Below are positions 1 to 9,159 of a stretch of 64,000 bases of DNA, piece after piece. The notes beneath the pieces were generated by a model. The model was not told where the DNA came from, searched no databases, and was given only the letters and a program-made list of their open reading frames with translations. Within the stretch, counting starts at the first letter, position 1. Each line of letters opens with the position of its first letter. The stretch is taken from assembly GCA_002400495.2 (NCBI GenBank), contig NVQL02000053.1, positions 62,001 to 126,000 on the forward strand, given 5' to 3'. A program made the position numbers and the translations under genes. This DNA comes from Alphaproteobacteria bacterium. Its GTDB lineage: Bacteria; Pseudomonadota; Alphaproteobacteria; Rhizobiales; OSC116.

Positions 1-2
1 AT

Positions 3-95
3 GTATTGGCTCTATATAAAGGCGGTTATATAAAATCATCCAGCACGCAAGAAAGCCTATTGAATGATCTCATTTCAAAATGGTGGGTTAATTAA
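3..95 (+). CDS. possible 3' end of an upstream gene (partial)
   Basis: The frame beginning at base 3 stays open for 30 codons and stops with TAA at 93-95, giving a C-terminus that ends in SKWWVN. The gene would start left of the window. Its stop overlaps the 3' end of the convergent DUF1223 gene by a few bases, as at other convergent pairs in this window. No family can be recognised from so short a tail, and a chance open frame is possible. Confidence 0.3.
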   Translation, partial: VLALYKGGYIKSSSTQESLLNDLISKWWVN

Positions 96-855
96 CTTTC
101 ATCGCCGAAATAATCGGCCCCACACCATCAATTTGCAACAAAAACGCAAATTTATTGGTTTTCAAATCACCCACCATGCCTTCTAAATCTCTATGCGCAA
201 TGGTAAAGGTTTGCGGTTTGCCTTCCCACATGCCGAGCGATGCAAAATCACCCACCACATTATGATATTCAATTTCACGACCCGCATTTTCACCAGCCAC
301 AATGCTCACCTTAGCCACGCTTTTATATTTAACCAGCCATAAAGTCGCATCAAAATTCTTGCGTGATGCCAATAATTCAGCCGAAGCCGCTGGCAACATA
401 ATTTTCAATTTCATATCATCTTGCTCAATTTTCATCGGCACATAGATATTTTTATTCTTCATATGTGAATTCTTAAGGTTTTTACCAATTTTAGCGCGGT
501 CACTACCCACCGCATCAGTCGCACCATTAACCACCGATTGCGGCGTATAAACATTACCCAAACGCAAATAATGGCTATATTTACGCTGTCTATTGGTGTT
601 TTTGGCGGTGGCAAATTCATCTTTCCAACCCAAATAGTCCCAAATTGTCACCGCATAAGTCAGCGCCAAATTATTTTTATTATCACGTTTCACATCACCC
701 ATATAGGCGTCAGCAGGCGGGCAAGACGAGCAACCTTGCGAGGTAAATAGCTCAACCACACCATCAACTTGTTTGAAATTATATTTACCCGCCGCAGAAA
801 CTGTTGGTACATAGGCCATAACAGCCGCCACCAATAAAAGGGAAATTTTACGCAT
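88..855 (-). CDS. DUF1223 secreted thioredoxin-like protein
   Basis: 255 residues. A signal peptide (about residues 1-21, hydrophobic core then VSA-A) is followed by a thioredoxin-fold start, VVELFTSQGCSSCPPAD, with the CSSC pair at about residues 42 and 45. That motif is the hallmark of the DUF1223 family, whose function is not settled; the paired cysteines and export signal suggest a periplasmic or surface thiol role. It lies downstream of aconitase and the acetyltransferase on the same strand. DUF1223 genes are commonly found beside acnA and the ccm genes in Hyphomicrobiales (recalled, not computed), which fits a link with cytochrome c or periplasmic thiol chemistry. A GGATGGG stretch precedes the ATG. 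Confidence 0.85.
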   Translation of the reverse strand: MRKISLLLVAAVMAYVPTVSAAGKYNFKQVDGVVELFTSQGCSSCPPADAYMGDVKRDNKNNLALTYAVTIWDYLGWKDEFATAKNTNRQRKYSHYLRLGNVYTPQSVVNGATDAVGSDRAKIGKNLKNSHMKNKNIYVPMKIEQDDMKLKIMLPAASAELLASRKNFDATLWLVKYKSVAKVSIVAGENAGREIEYHNVVGDFASLGMWEGKPQTFTIAHRDLEGMVGDLKTNKFAFLLQIDGVGPIISAMKVN

Positions 856-970
856 TTTTACCCATCCTATAAATTCTAGTAGGGTGAATATACCTCATCG
901 ATAGGTTGAACGCCAATCACATCCCAAAAAAAATCCTCACATTTTGGTGATTTGGTCAAATCTATAAAAA

Positions 971-1441
971 CTAAGGTTTATTAAGGCGGAATTTCAAAAA
1001 AATCTCACCATCAACCTCCATCTGGCCATCCGCCACAAAACCATAACGCATAATGGCACGCGAATTTGTCCGCGTCGGCGGAAACAGAATGGTCATTGAC
1101 CGTCGGTTCATTTCGTTAAAAGCTTGATCCCTGACCTTGTTGAATATCTTGCGCCCCCACCCCCAAAAATCAGGATGCAGAACCAAGGCAAAATCAGCCT
1201 CTCCCTGTTCAGGTTGAATGCCGCCCCAACCCGCAAATTCACCTTTTATAACAAATGCCCATGGCCCAAAGCCATGCTCTTCCCATAGCTGTGTTTTAGC
1301 GTTTACAAAGGCTTTACAATCTGCCGCACTAAATCCGCCTTGCAGCAATGGCAATAATTTACCCACTTCGTCATTATTCATCAGCTCAATAATGGCGGCC
1401 TCATCTATCTCAGACAAAGCCACAAATTCAATTTCATTCAT
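971..1441 (-). CDS. GNAT family N-acetyltransferase
   Basis: 156 residues from the ATG at 1441, chosen over an upstream in-frame ATG because a GAGAGAATT ribosome-binding stretch sits directly before it and because the longer form would start inside the aconitase terminator. The order of elements (N-terminal helix pair, central FVIKGEFAGWGGIQ strand pair, the FALVLHPDFWGWG turn where acetyl-CoA pyrophosphate binds, and a late NSRAIMRYGF segment) matches the RimJ/RimL-like GNAT fold. The substrate cannot be told. It follows acnA by about 70 bases behind a hairpin, so it probably has its own or read-through expression. Confidence 0.75.
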   Translation of the reverse strand: MNEIEFVALSEIDEAAIIELMNNDEVGKLLPLLQGGFSAADCKAFVNAKTQLWEEHGFGPWAFVIKGEFAGWGGIQPEQGEADFALVLHPDFWGWGRKIFNKVRDQAFNEMNRRSMTILFPPTRTNSRAIMRYGFVADGQMEVDGEIFLKFRLNKP

Positions 1442-1458
1442 AATTCTCTCACCAACAA

Positions 1459-1484
1459 AAAAACCGCCCAAACAGGCGGTTTTT
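1459..1484 (-). terminator. Rho-independent terminator of acnA
   Basis: Perfect 10-base arms (AAAAACCGCC at 1459-1468 and GGCGGTTTTT at 1475-1484) around a six-base loop, with a run of T on the minus strand after the hairpin. It lies just past the aconitase stop at 1513 and before the acetyltransferase ATG at 1441. Confidence 0.8.
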
Positions 1485-1512
1485 CTAAAATTGTCTCACA
1501 TTAGCAAAAAAA

Positions 1513-4215
1513 CTATTTGGCTAAATCACGAAGCACATATTGTAGAATGCCACCATTTTGCACATAATCTAACTCATCAAGAGTATCGATGCGGCACAAA
1601 ACAGGCATTTTCTTCACATCGCCATTACCCATAGTAATAACCATTTCTAGGTCACAACGTGGTGAAAGATTATCGATGCCATTTATGCTCACGACCTCAT
1701 CACCCTTCAAGCCAAGAGATTCCCATGATACGCCATCTTTAAATTGCAATGGCAAAACACCCATACCCACAAGGTTTGACCGATGAATACGCTCAAAACT
1801 CTCAGTAATCACCGCACGCACACCCAGCAAATTCGTGCCCTTGGCTGCCCAGTCACGGCTAGAGCCTGTGCCATATTCTTTGCCACCAAATATCACCAAC
1901 GGCACGCCATCAGCTTTATATTTTTCGGCCGCATCATAAATCCACATGTCATCGCCAGATGGATAATGACGCGTCACGCCACCTTCAGAGCCAGGGATCA
2001 TGGCATTTTTAATACGAATGTTAGCAAATGTACCACGCATCATCACTTCGTGATTACCACGGCGCGAACCATAAGAGTTAAAGTCTTTAGGTGCCACTTG
2101 GCGATCAACCAAATATTGCCCCGCAGGATGTTCAGGTTTAAATTGACCCGCTGGTGAAATATGATCAGTCGTCACACTATCACCCAACAATGCCATAACC
2201 CGCGCGCCTTCAATGCCTGGCAATGGCGTAGGCTCAGCGCCCATACCTTCAAAATATGGCGGATGCTGAATGTAAGTAGAAGATGAATTCCAGTTATAAG
2301 TCAGGCCACCATCCACTTCAATGGCTTGCCAATGCTCGTCACCTTTAAAAACATCAGCATAGCGTTTTACAAACATTTCACGCGTGATGCATTTTGCAAC
2401 AATTTCTGCAATTTCTTTATTGGTTGGCCAAATGTCTTTCAAATAAACATCATTGCCGTCTTTATCAACCGCCAAAACATCCCTAGTGATATCAACATTC
2501 ATATTGCCCGCAATAGAATAAGCCACAACCAATGGCGGTGAAGCCAAGAAGTTGGCTCTGACATCTGGGCTGATGCGGCCTTCAAAATTCCTGTTGCCCG
2601 AAAGCACACTACACGCCACCAAATCATGATCCTCAATGGCTTTAGAAAATGCAGGGTCGATAGGGCCCGAGTTACCAATACATGTTGTGCAACCATAACC
2701 CACAAGGTTAAAGCCAATATCATCCAATTCAGATTGCAAGCCAGCAGCTTCCAAATAATCAGTCACAACTTGGCTACCAGGCGCGAGCGATGTTTTCACC
2801 CAAGGTTTTGGTTTAATACCCAATTCATTACATTTTTTAGCCACCAAACCCGCAGCAATCAACACTGATGGGTTTGACGTATTGGTACATGAAGTAATCG
2901 CACCTACCACAATGTCACCATTGCCAAGGTCATGATCTTTGCCATCCAACGCAACGCGTTTATTATGTTGACCAGCTAAGTTAAATTCGCTGCCCATAAT
3001 TTTTTCAAATGTCGACGCCGCCACATCCAATTTAATACGATCTTGCGGGCGTTTCGGGCCAGAAATACACGGCACAACTTCGCTCAAATCAAGGCGCAAA
3101 GTGTCAGTAAACTTAGGCGGCACACTATTTTCATCACGGAACATGCCTTGCGCTTTAGAATAAGCTTCAACCAAAGCAATGCGGTCTTCATCACGCCCTG
3201 TATGGTTCAAAAATTTAAGCGTATCCGCATCAATCGGGAAAAAGCCACAAGTCGCGCCATATTCAGGTGCCATGTTAGCAATGGTCGCCTGATCTTCCAA
3301 AGTAAGATCATCCAAACCTTCACCATAGAATTCAACAAATTTACCAACCACACCCAGTGCGCGCAACATTTCAACAATGGTCAACACCATGTCAGTCGCC
3401 GTTGTGCCTTCGGGCATTTTACCAGTTAGCTCGAACCCAACCACGTCAGGCACCAACATAGAAATTGGTTGCCCAAGCATAGAACTTTCAGCCTCAATAC
3501 CGCCAACACCCCAACCAAGCACAGCCATGCCGTTGACCATAGTTGTATGTGAGTCTGTGCCCACCAATGTATCAGGATAAGCCACCTCAACTTCTTTGCC
3601 GTCTAACGTTTGGGTGCGTGTCCACACCGCTTGGGCTAAATACTCCAAGTTAACTTGATGACAAATACCCGTTCCTGGAGGCACAACTCTAAAATTATCA
3701 AACGCCGACGCGCCCCAACGTAAAAATTCATAACGCTCTTTATTACGTATATATTCAACTTCAACATTTTGCTCAAACGCCGTTGGTGTACCAAAATTAT
3801 CCACCATCACACTATGGTCAATCACCAGATCAACAGGCACTTGTGGGTTAATCTTCTTCGGGTCTTCACCAATTTTTTCCATCGCAGCACGCATGGTAGC
3901 CAAATCAACCACCGCAGGCACACCGGTAAAATCTTGCATCAAAACCCGCGCGGGGCGATAAGCAATTTCGGCATCACTATGAGCATTGTCCATCCATTTA
4001 GCCACCGCCAAAATGTCATCTTTGGTCACACTACGATCATCTTCAAACCTGAGTAAATTTTCAAGCACAACTTTCAACGAGTTGGGCATTCTGGAAATAC
4101 CAGTTAAGCCATTTTTTTCGGCTTGTTTCAGGTCAAAATAGATATAACTCTTGTTGCCAACCTTAAGTTCGCGGCGACAATTAAAACTATCTAATGAAGT
4201 TAGGGGTGTTGTCAT
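1513..4215 (-). CDS. acnA: aconitate hydratase A
   Basis: 900 residues, normal for AcnA. It isomerises citrate to isocitrate in the TCA cycle using a [4Fe-4S] cluster. The cluster cysteines are visible in TSCTNTS (near residue 443) and [11 protein letters not shown] (near residues 507 and 510). N-terminal motifs such as DSHTTMVNG and the C-terminal swivel domain with [10 protein letters not shown] are present. The start at 4215 ([10 protein letters not shown]) is preferred to an ATG 24 codons upstream because an AGAGGG site lies about 8 bases before it and the shorter N-terminus matches the family. It is divergent from ccmA across about 340 bases and is followed by a strong terminator. Confidence 0.97.
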   Translation of the reverse strand: MTTPLTSLDSFNCRRELKVGNKSYIYFDLKQAEKNGLTGISRMPNSLKVVLENLLRFEDDRSVTKDDILAVAKWMDNAHSDAEIAYRPARVLMQDFTGVPAVVDLATMRAAMEKIGEDPKKINPQVPVDLVIDHSVMVDNFGTPTAFEQNVEVEYIRNKERYEFLRWGASAFDNFRVVPPGTGICHQVNLEYLAQAVWTRTQTLDGKEVEVAYPDTLVGTDSHTTMVNGMAVLGWGVGGIEAESSMLGQPISMLVPDVVGFELTGKMPEGTTATDMVLTIVEMLRALGVVGKFVEFYGEGLDDLTLEDQATIANMAPEYGATCGFFPIDADTLKFLNHTGRDEDRIALVEAYSKAQGMFRDENSVPPKFTDTLRLDLSEVVPCISGPKRPQDRIKLDVAASTFEKIMGSEFNLAGQHNKRVALDGKDHDLGNGDIVVGAITSCTNTSNPSVLIAAGLVAKKCNELGIKPKPWVKTSLAPGSQVVTDYLEAAGLQSELDDIGFNLVGYGCTTCIGNSGPIDPAFSKAIEDHDLVACSVLSGNRNFEGRISPDVRANFLASPPLVVAYSIAGNMNVDITRDVLAVDKDGNDVYLKDIWPTNKEIAEIVAKCITREMFVKRYADVFKGDEHWQAIEVDGGLTYNWNSSSTYIQHPPYFEGMGAEPTPLPGIEGARVMALLGDSVTTDHISPAGQFKPEHPAGQYLVDRQVAPKDFNSYGSRRGNHEVMMRGTFANIRIKNAMIPGSEGGVTRHYPSGDDMWIYDAAEKYKADGVPLVIFGGKEYGTGSSRDWAAKGTNLLGVRAVITESFERIHRSNLVGMGVLPLQFKDGVSWESLGLKGDEVVSINGIDNLSPRCDLEMVITMGNGDVKKMPVLCRIDTLDELDYVQNGGILQYVLRDLAK

Positions 4216-4551
4216 GGATGTGAACCCTCTTATTGGGGTGGTGCACGGCAGCAAAAGCATAATTGCATTTCTGCAAGCCGACGCCACGTTTATTTAAACA
4301 TGATATGGAATCACATTTTTGGAAATACTGGCCATCTTATAGAATCATTTTAAACTATATTCTACCCCCCTAACATTAAAAAATTCTCAAGGACTGTTTT
4401 TTTTGCCAATTTATCTACAATCATTATAATATCGATACTTTTCCACCAATGTCCTGCATCTAACCCACTTGAGACAAAATGTCCTGTTTTCATTGCAGAT
4501 AATCTATTTATGGTGCAAACAGTATGAATAAACGCTAATCTTTAGATCAAT
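4216..4551. promoter_or_regulatory. acnA/ccmA divergent intergenic region
   Basis: About 336 non-coding, AT-rich bases between the aconitase start and the ccmA start, so it must carry both promoters. No convincing sigma-70 pair stands out. The only structure noticed is a direct repeat of AATGTCCTG at 4449-4457 and 4479-4487, exactly 30 bases apart, on the ccmA side. Confidence 0.5.
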
Positions 4552-5223
4552 ATGAAAATTAACCGCATTATAATTCAGAATCTAAGTGCTCAAAAAGGCG
4601 AACGCCTGTTGTTTGAAGACATTAGTTTCGAGCTTGAACCTGGCCAATCATTATTGCTCAAAGGCCCCAATGGCAGCGGCAAAACCACCCTATTGCACAT
4701 TTTAGCCGGCGCCGACCAACCCAAAGGCGGCGATGTCAATATATATACAATCTCCAGTGGCGAGACACCGCGCCAAGATGGCGTCATCGGCATTTCGCAT
4801 TTCATCACTCATCAAGATGGGCTTAAAAAAAGCTTAACTGTGCACGAGAATCTAACCTTTTGGACAGAATATATGGGCGGCGATAAAACCCGCATCGACA
4901 GCGCCTTGCGCACCGTTGGCTTAGAGCCAATGCCCCATATTTTAGCCGCCCGCCTCAGCGCAGGGCAAAAAAAACGCCTCATGTTGGCGCGCCTACTCAC
5001 CGTTTCCCACCCCTTTTGGTTGCTCGATGAGCCTTCGGTTTCCCTAGATGATGACGGCCAAAAATTACTAACCAAATTAATGCAAGAACATATCAGCGCG
5101 GGCGGCATTCTCATCGCCGCAAGCCATTTGCCATTAGGCATAGAATTTAACCACACCCTCACCCTAACAGGTGGCCGCTATATGTTTAATGATGATTACC
5201 TGCTCGATGAGGAAAATATATGA
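4552..5223 (+). CDS. ccmA: haem exporter ATP-binding protein CcmA
   Basis: 223 residues. It is the ATPase of the CcmABCD complex that releases haem-loaded CcmE during c-type cytochrome maturation (system I). Walker A GPNGSGKT is at residues 38-45, the ABC signature LSAGQKKRL near 135 and Walker B FWLLDEPSVSLD near 155. ccmB starts inside its stop codon (ATGA overlap), so the two are translationally coupled. It is the first gene of ccmABCDG. ccmE, ccmF and ccmH are not in this window and would have to be elsewhere. Confidence 0.95.
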   Translation: MKINRIIIQNLSAQKGERLLFEDISFELEPGQSLLLKGPNGSGKTTLLHILAGADQPKGGDVNIYTISSGETPRQDGVIGISHFITHQDGLKKSLTVHENLTFWTEYMGGDKTRIDSALRTVGLEPMPHILAARLSAGQKKRLMLARLLTVSHPFWLLDEPSVSLDDDGQKLLTKLMQEHISAGGILIAASHLPLGIEFNHTLTLTGGRYMFNDDYLLDEENI

Positions 5224-5885
5224 AACCGCTTCTGGCTTTATTGCGCCGCGACATCAACTTATTTTTCCGCTCTGGCGGCGGTGCAGGCCAAGCCATCGGC
5301 TTTTATCTCGTGGTCATTATCCTATTCCCATTTGGCGTCGGACCCGATATTAACCTGCTCGCCCGCATTTCGATTGGCGTTTTATGGGTGGTGTTATTGC
5401 TCGCCATATTGCTCAGCGCCGAGCGCATTTTTGCCGACGATTTAGAAGATGGCAGCCTCACCCTATTGCTCACCGCAGGCCCCTTGCCCGAATTGGTCAT
5501 CTTAGTCAAACTCATCGCCCATTGGCTTTGCATCGCCTTGCCGCTTTTGCTCATCACCCCATTTTTGGCACTCATGCTCAATCTACCTGCAGGCGGCCTG
5601 ATACCACTTATTATATGCATGTCAATCGGCTCCCTCGGGCTGTGCGCATTGGCCACAATAGGCGCTGCAATATTAGTCGCCATCCGCCGCGCCAATCAAA
5701 TCATCGCGCTGCTCATCCTGCCATTATATATACCGATACTCATATTTGGCGTCAGCGCCACCACCGATATGACCTATCAAATCGAAAAACCCTATACATC
5801 CTTGCTCATATTATTGGGCATCACGCTAATTTCCCTCATCATCGCGCCTTTTGCATCCGCTCAAGCATTAAAGGCCAACTTATAA
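5220..5885 (+). CDS. ccmB: haem exporter membrane protein CcmB
   Basis: 221 residues and almost wholly hydrophobic, with about six membrane segments, the expected length and topology for CcmB. An early positively charged LLALLRRDINLFFRSGGG segment and the acidic AERIFADDLEDGSL loop are typical of the family. It partners with CcmA in releasing holo-CcmE. It overlaps ccmA by four bases and is followed by ccmC after 56 bases. Confidence 0.93.
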   Translation: MKPLLALLRRDINLFFRSGGGAGQAIGFYLVVIILFPFGVGPDINLLARISIGVLWVVLLLAILLSAERIFADDLEDGSLTLLLTAGPLPELVILVKLIAHWLCIALPLLLITPFLALMLNLPAGGLIPLIICMSIGSLGLCALATIGAAILVAIRRANQIIALLILPLYIPILIFGVSATTDMTYQIEKPYTSLLILLGITLISLIIAPFASAQALKANL

Positions 5886-5941
5886 GTTTACAGCCATCAA
5901 ATTTAGGCTATAAACTTTGCTAACAAATAAAGAGACCAAAC

Positions 5942-6715
5942 ATGTTCGGACTTGCCAACCCAACAAAATTCATGCGGTTTTCATCGCTATTGTTGCCCTA
6001 TTTAGTGATCATCACTTTAGGCTCTCTAGGTTTTGGTCTCTACACAGTTTTCAACGCCCCCGAAGATGTCCTGCAAGGCCCCCTAAGCCGCATTCTTTAC
6101 GTACATGCCCCCTCAGCTTATCTCGCTCAAGCCATTTATGTATTCATGGCATTGGCCAATTTCACTGGTTTTATTTGGCGCCATCCACTAGCCGATATGG
6201 CCGCCAAAAACGCCGCCCCCATCGGTGCAGTATTCGCCTTACTCACCCTCATCACGGGCATGTTATGGGGCAAACCCGCTTGGGGCACTTGGTGGGTATG
6301 GGATGCCCGCTTAACCTCAGTTTTAATTCTATTCATCATGTATTTAGGCTATATCGCCATTTGGCAAGTGATTGAAGATCAAGTTAAAGCCGCGCGGGTC
6401 GCCACCATTGTCGCGGCCGTTGGCCTCATTAACATTCCCATCATTAAATTCTCTGTCGAATGGTGGAACACCTTGCACCAACCTGCCAGCATCACCACAT
6501 CAGGCTCAGCCATTCACCCCACTATGTTAACCGCGCTTTTGGTTATGTTTGCCGCCTTTACCTTTATGTTCATCACGCTATTATTCATCAGTGTGCGTAC
6601 CGAGATCACCCGCCGCCGCGCCCGCGCGCTCGAAATGCGCATTTTGCAAAAGAATATCGCCCAAACCAATAGTAAATTGGCCAATTCGGCACTTAAAAAT
6701 AGCGAGGCACAATGA
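5942..6715 (+). CDS. ccmC: haem handling protein CcmC
   Basis: 257 residues and about six membrane segments. CcmC presents haem to CcmE in the periplasm. The tryptophan-rich haem-binding motif WGTWWVWDARLT lies near residues 117-128, between membrane helices. Histidines that could act as axial ligands occur before it (YVHAPSAYLAQ) and after it (WWNTLHQPAS), both conserved contexts in CcmC. The C-terminus carries a charged helical tail. It overlaps the small ccmD by four bases (ATGA). Confidence 0.95.
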   Translation: MFGLANPTKFMRFSSLLLPYLVIITLGSLGFGLYTVFNAPEDVLQGPLSRILYVHAPSAYLAQAIYVFMALANFTGFIWRHPLADMAAKNAAPIGAVFALLTLITGMLWGKPAWGTWWVWDARLTSVLILFIMYLGYIAIWQVIEDQVKAARVATIVAAVGLINIPIIKFSVEWWNTLHQPASITTSGSAIHPTMLTALLVMFAAFTFMFITLLFISVRTEITRRRARALEMRILQKNIAQTNSKLANSALKNSEAQ

Positions 6716-6888
6716 TGGAGTTTCTAAGTTTCACCGAGTTTCCGCATTATGTCACAGGTGTTTATGTAGTGGTCAGCATTGGCGTGCTTGGCCTCACCGC
6801 CTATATTCTGATCAACAGCCAAAAACAGCTAACTCGGCTTAAACGGCTCGAAGCCCAAGCTAAAAAAACGGCTAAAAATGAAACCTAA
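6712..6888 (+). CDS. ccmD: small haem exporter subunit CcmD
   Basis: 58 codons from the ATG at 6712, overlapping the ccmC stop (ATGA) and running 11 bases into ccmG. The product starts MMEFLSFTEFPHYV, has a single membrane helix (about residues 14-33, VTGVYVVVSIGVLGLTAYIL) and ends in a lysine/arginine-rich cytoplasmic tail (LTRLKRLEAQ and on). Size, one-helix topology, charged tail and position between ccmC and ccmG are all typical of CcmD, which stabilises the CcmABC-CcmE complex. Genes this short are easily missed. Confidence 0.9.
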   Translation: MMEFLSFTEFPHYVTGVYVVVSIGVLGLTAYILINSQKQLTRLKRLEAQAKKTAKNET

Positions 6889-7432
6889 TTTCAAAACTTG
6901 GCGGCTCATTCCCGTCATCATATTCGTTGGCCTTGCAGGCGTATTTCTCTATCGGCTATATGGCGAAGACCCGTCATACATTCCATCAGTACTGATAGAA
7001 AAACCCATGCCACAATTTGAGCTAGATGCCTTGGGCGACTTGCCAACATTTAGCCCAAGCGACCTTAAAGGCGAGCTGGTTGTGGTAAACTTTTGGGCAT
7101 CATGGTGTGTCGCCTGCCGCGCCGAACATATAGAGCTAGAAAAACTCAAAGCCATGGGCATTAAAATCTACGGCATCAATCATAAAGATAATGACCAAAA
7201 TGCCCTCGAGTTTTTAACCAACTATGGCAATGTCTACAGCGCCATTGGCACCAACAAATCTGGCCGCGTGGCGATAGATTTTGGCGTCCGCGCCCTGCCC
7301 GAAAGCTTCATAATCGACCCCAATGGCATCATCCGCTACAAACAAATCGGCCCCATTTTATCGGGCGAAGGTTTTGCCCATTTTGTCAAACAATATGAAG
7401 CGGCAAAAATCTTCAAACAATCATCAAACTAA
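6878..7432 (+). CDS. ccmG: thiol:disulfide oxidoreductase CcmG/DsbE
   Basis: 184 residues. An N-terminal membrane anchor (about residues 9-27) is followed by a periplasmic thioredoxin domain with the active site FWASWCVACRAEH and the cis-proline segment GVRALPESFIID. CcmG keeps the apocytochrome c CXXCH cysteines reduced for haem attachment. It overlaps ccmD by 11 bases and ends the ccm operon. thiP begins 74 bases later on the same strand with no visible terminator between. Confidence 0.94.
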   Translation: MKPNFKTWRLIPVIIFVGLAGVFLYRLYGEDPSYIPSVLIEKPMPQFELDALGDLPTFSPSDLKGELVVVNFWASWCVACRAEHIELEKLKAMGIKIYGINHKDNDQNALEFLTNYGNVYSAIGTNKSGRVAIDFGVRALPESFIIDPNGIIRYKQIGPILSGEGFAHFVKQYEAAKIFKQSSN

Positions 7433-7506
7433 CGATTTTTTTTATCGCCTTGCTTCAGCTTTAAATGTTAGCATAAGCAATCAGCAATTTCGTAGTTTCA
7501 ACCCAT

Positions 7507-9159
7507 ATGCCAACCCAACACCTAAATTCATCACCTAACGGCATTAAAATTTGGCAATTGGCTTGGCCTGGTTATCTCGCTTTAGGTTTTATCAGCCTAT
7601 TAGCCATTGCCGTACTAAGCGCCCTATTTAGCCAATCCGAGCATGGTCTTATAGGTTTTTTCGAACTTTTCATCAACATTATTTCAGATGATTACATCCG
7701 CCACATCACTTATTTTAGCTTTTTACAAGCCTCACTATCAACCTTCGCCGCCATCATCATCGCCATTCCTGTCGCACGGTTTTTATACAGGCGGCAATTT
7801 TGGGGCAAGCAATATCTGCTCAAAATTTTCATTTTAGCCTTCATCATGCCCACCATGGTTTCGGTTTTTGGCATCATCGCCGTGCATGGCAGACAAGGTA
7901 TTTTCAATGATTTCTTCAGCCTTTTCGGCTTTGAACGCAGCACGTATTTATATGGCCTAACGGGCATATTATTAGCCCATATTTTCATCAACATGCCGTT
8001 CAGCGCCCGCATATTCCTAAATGAATTAGAAAACATTCCGCCCGAATATTGGCGGCTGTCCAAACAATTAGGCCTGAGCGAATGGCAAATTTTCACCCGC
8101 ATCGAATGGCCAATCATGCGGCTTTCCCTGCCCAGCCTCGCCTCGCTTTTATTCATTTTACATTTCACCAGCTTCGCCACCGTGCTCACCCTAGGCGGCG
8201 GGCCAAGTGCCACCACCCTCGAAGTCGCCATATATCAAAGCCTGAAATTCGATTTCGACCTACCCAAAGGCGCCTCATTGGCCTTATTACAACTCAGCTT
8301 CTGCCTGATATTCACCCTATTTCTGCACCGTTTCTCCAACCAGATTAATCTGCTCAACAGCATAGGTAAAGGCAGCATGCGCCCCAAAGCCAATTCGCCT
8401 CTCTCATATCTAGCCGATGCATTGGTCATCCTCATCCTGTTCATCGCGCTTTTATTGCCACTATCCAGCACCTTCATCAAAGCCTTAAGCCAAACCGATT
8501 TTTCCATTCTCATGTCAGCAACTTTATGGCTAAGCATTAAAAACAGCTTCATCTTAGCCTTATGCGCCGCCAGCCTCGCCAGCATTTTCACCCTGTCATT
8601 ATTGCTATCAAAACGCGCCCTCAAAGCCCATAACATTCAAAATATCGGCTATCATATGTTTTCATCCATCGGCAATGTCATCCTCATCGTCCCCTCATTA
8701 GTTTTTGGCATGGGCTTGTTTTTATTGTTGCGCAATCACCTCAATATTTTCGATTATGGCCTGCACATTATACTAGTCATCAACGCCCTGATGGCACTAC
8801 CTTATATGCTCAAAACCCTAGAGCCAGCCATTGACAGCATGGCCGAACGCCACCAAAAACTCAGCCTATCATTAGCCATAAAAGGCCTAGCCCGCGCACG
8901 CATTATCGATTGGCCAACTCTGCGCCAACCATTAGGCCGCGCCACGGCCTTAGCCGCCACCATCAGCTTTGGCGATTTTGGCGCCATTGCCCTATTTGGC
9001 AATGACCACACCATCACTCTACCCATGCTGCTCTATCAATCCATTGGTGCATATCGCAGTGCCGATGGTGCGGTCATCGCCTGTATTTTGGTTATTTTCG
9101 CCTTTGGGCTTTATGCAGGCATTGAACGGCTCATCGGAGGCAAATATGTTAAAACTTGA
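7507..9159 (+). CDS. thiP: thiamine ABC transporter permease ThiP
   Basis: 550 residues and about twelve membrane segments: two fused binding-protein-dependent permease halves, the layout of ThiP/FbpB-type permeases. Each half carries an EAA-type coupling loop (first: ENIPPEYWRLSKQLGLSEWQ; second: DSMAERHQKLSLSLAIKGL). The C-terminal part, FGDFGAIALFGNDHTITLP, strongly resembles ThiP. It pairs with thiQ (14-base overlap). A TPP riboswitch was looked for in the 74 bases upstream and not found. The specificity call rests partly on the separate thiB at 36.9 kb; an iron(III) transporter permease is the main alternative. Confidence 0.85.
   Translation: MPTQHLNSSPNGIKIWQLAWPGYLALGFISLLAIAVLSALFSQSEHGLIGFFELFINIISDDYIRHITYFSFLQASLSTFAAIIIAIPVARFLYRRQFWGKQYLLKIFILAFIMPTMVSVFGIIAVHGRQGIFNDFFSLFGFERSTYLYGLTGILLAHIFINMPFSARIFLNELENIPPEYWRLSKQLGLSEWQIFTRIEWPIMRLSLPSLASLLFILHFTSFATVLTLGGGPSATTLEVAIYQSLKFDFDLPKGASLALLQLSFCLIFTLFLHRFSNQINLLNSIGKGSMRPKANSPLSYLADALVILILFIALLLPLSSTFIKALSQTDFSILMSATLWLSIKNSFILALCAASLASIFTLSLLLSKRALKAHNIQNIGYHMFSSIGNVILIVPSLVFGMGLFLLLRNHLNIFDYGLHIILVINALMALPYMLKTLEPAIDSMAERHQKLSLSLAIKGLARARIIDWPTLRQPLGRATALAATISFGDFGAIALFGNDHTITLPMLLYQSIGAYRSADGAVIACILVIFAFGLYAGIERLIGGKYVKT

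Noticed and set aside
5384-5923. 179-codon plus-strand frame overlapping ccmB
   Set aside because: Out-of-frame reading of ccmB; His/Arg/Pro-rich translation typical of a shadow frame, no start signal.
7433-7506. possible TPP riboswitch before thiP
   Set aside because: None of the THI-box consensus blocks (CTGAGA, ACCC...GAACCTGATC) are present in the 74-base gap.
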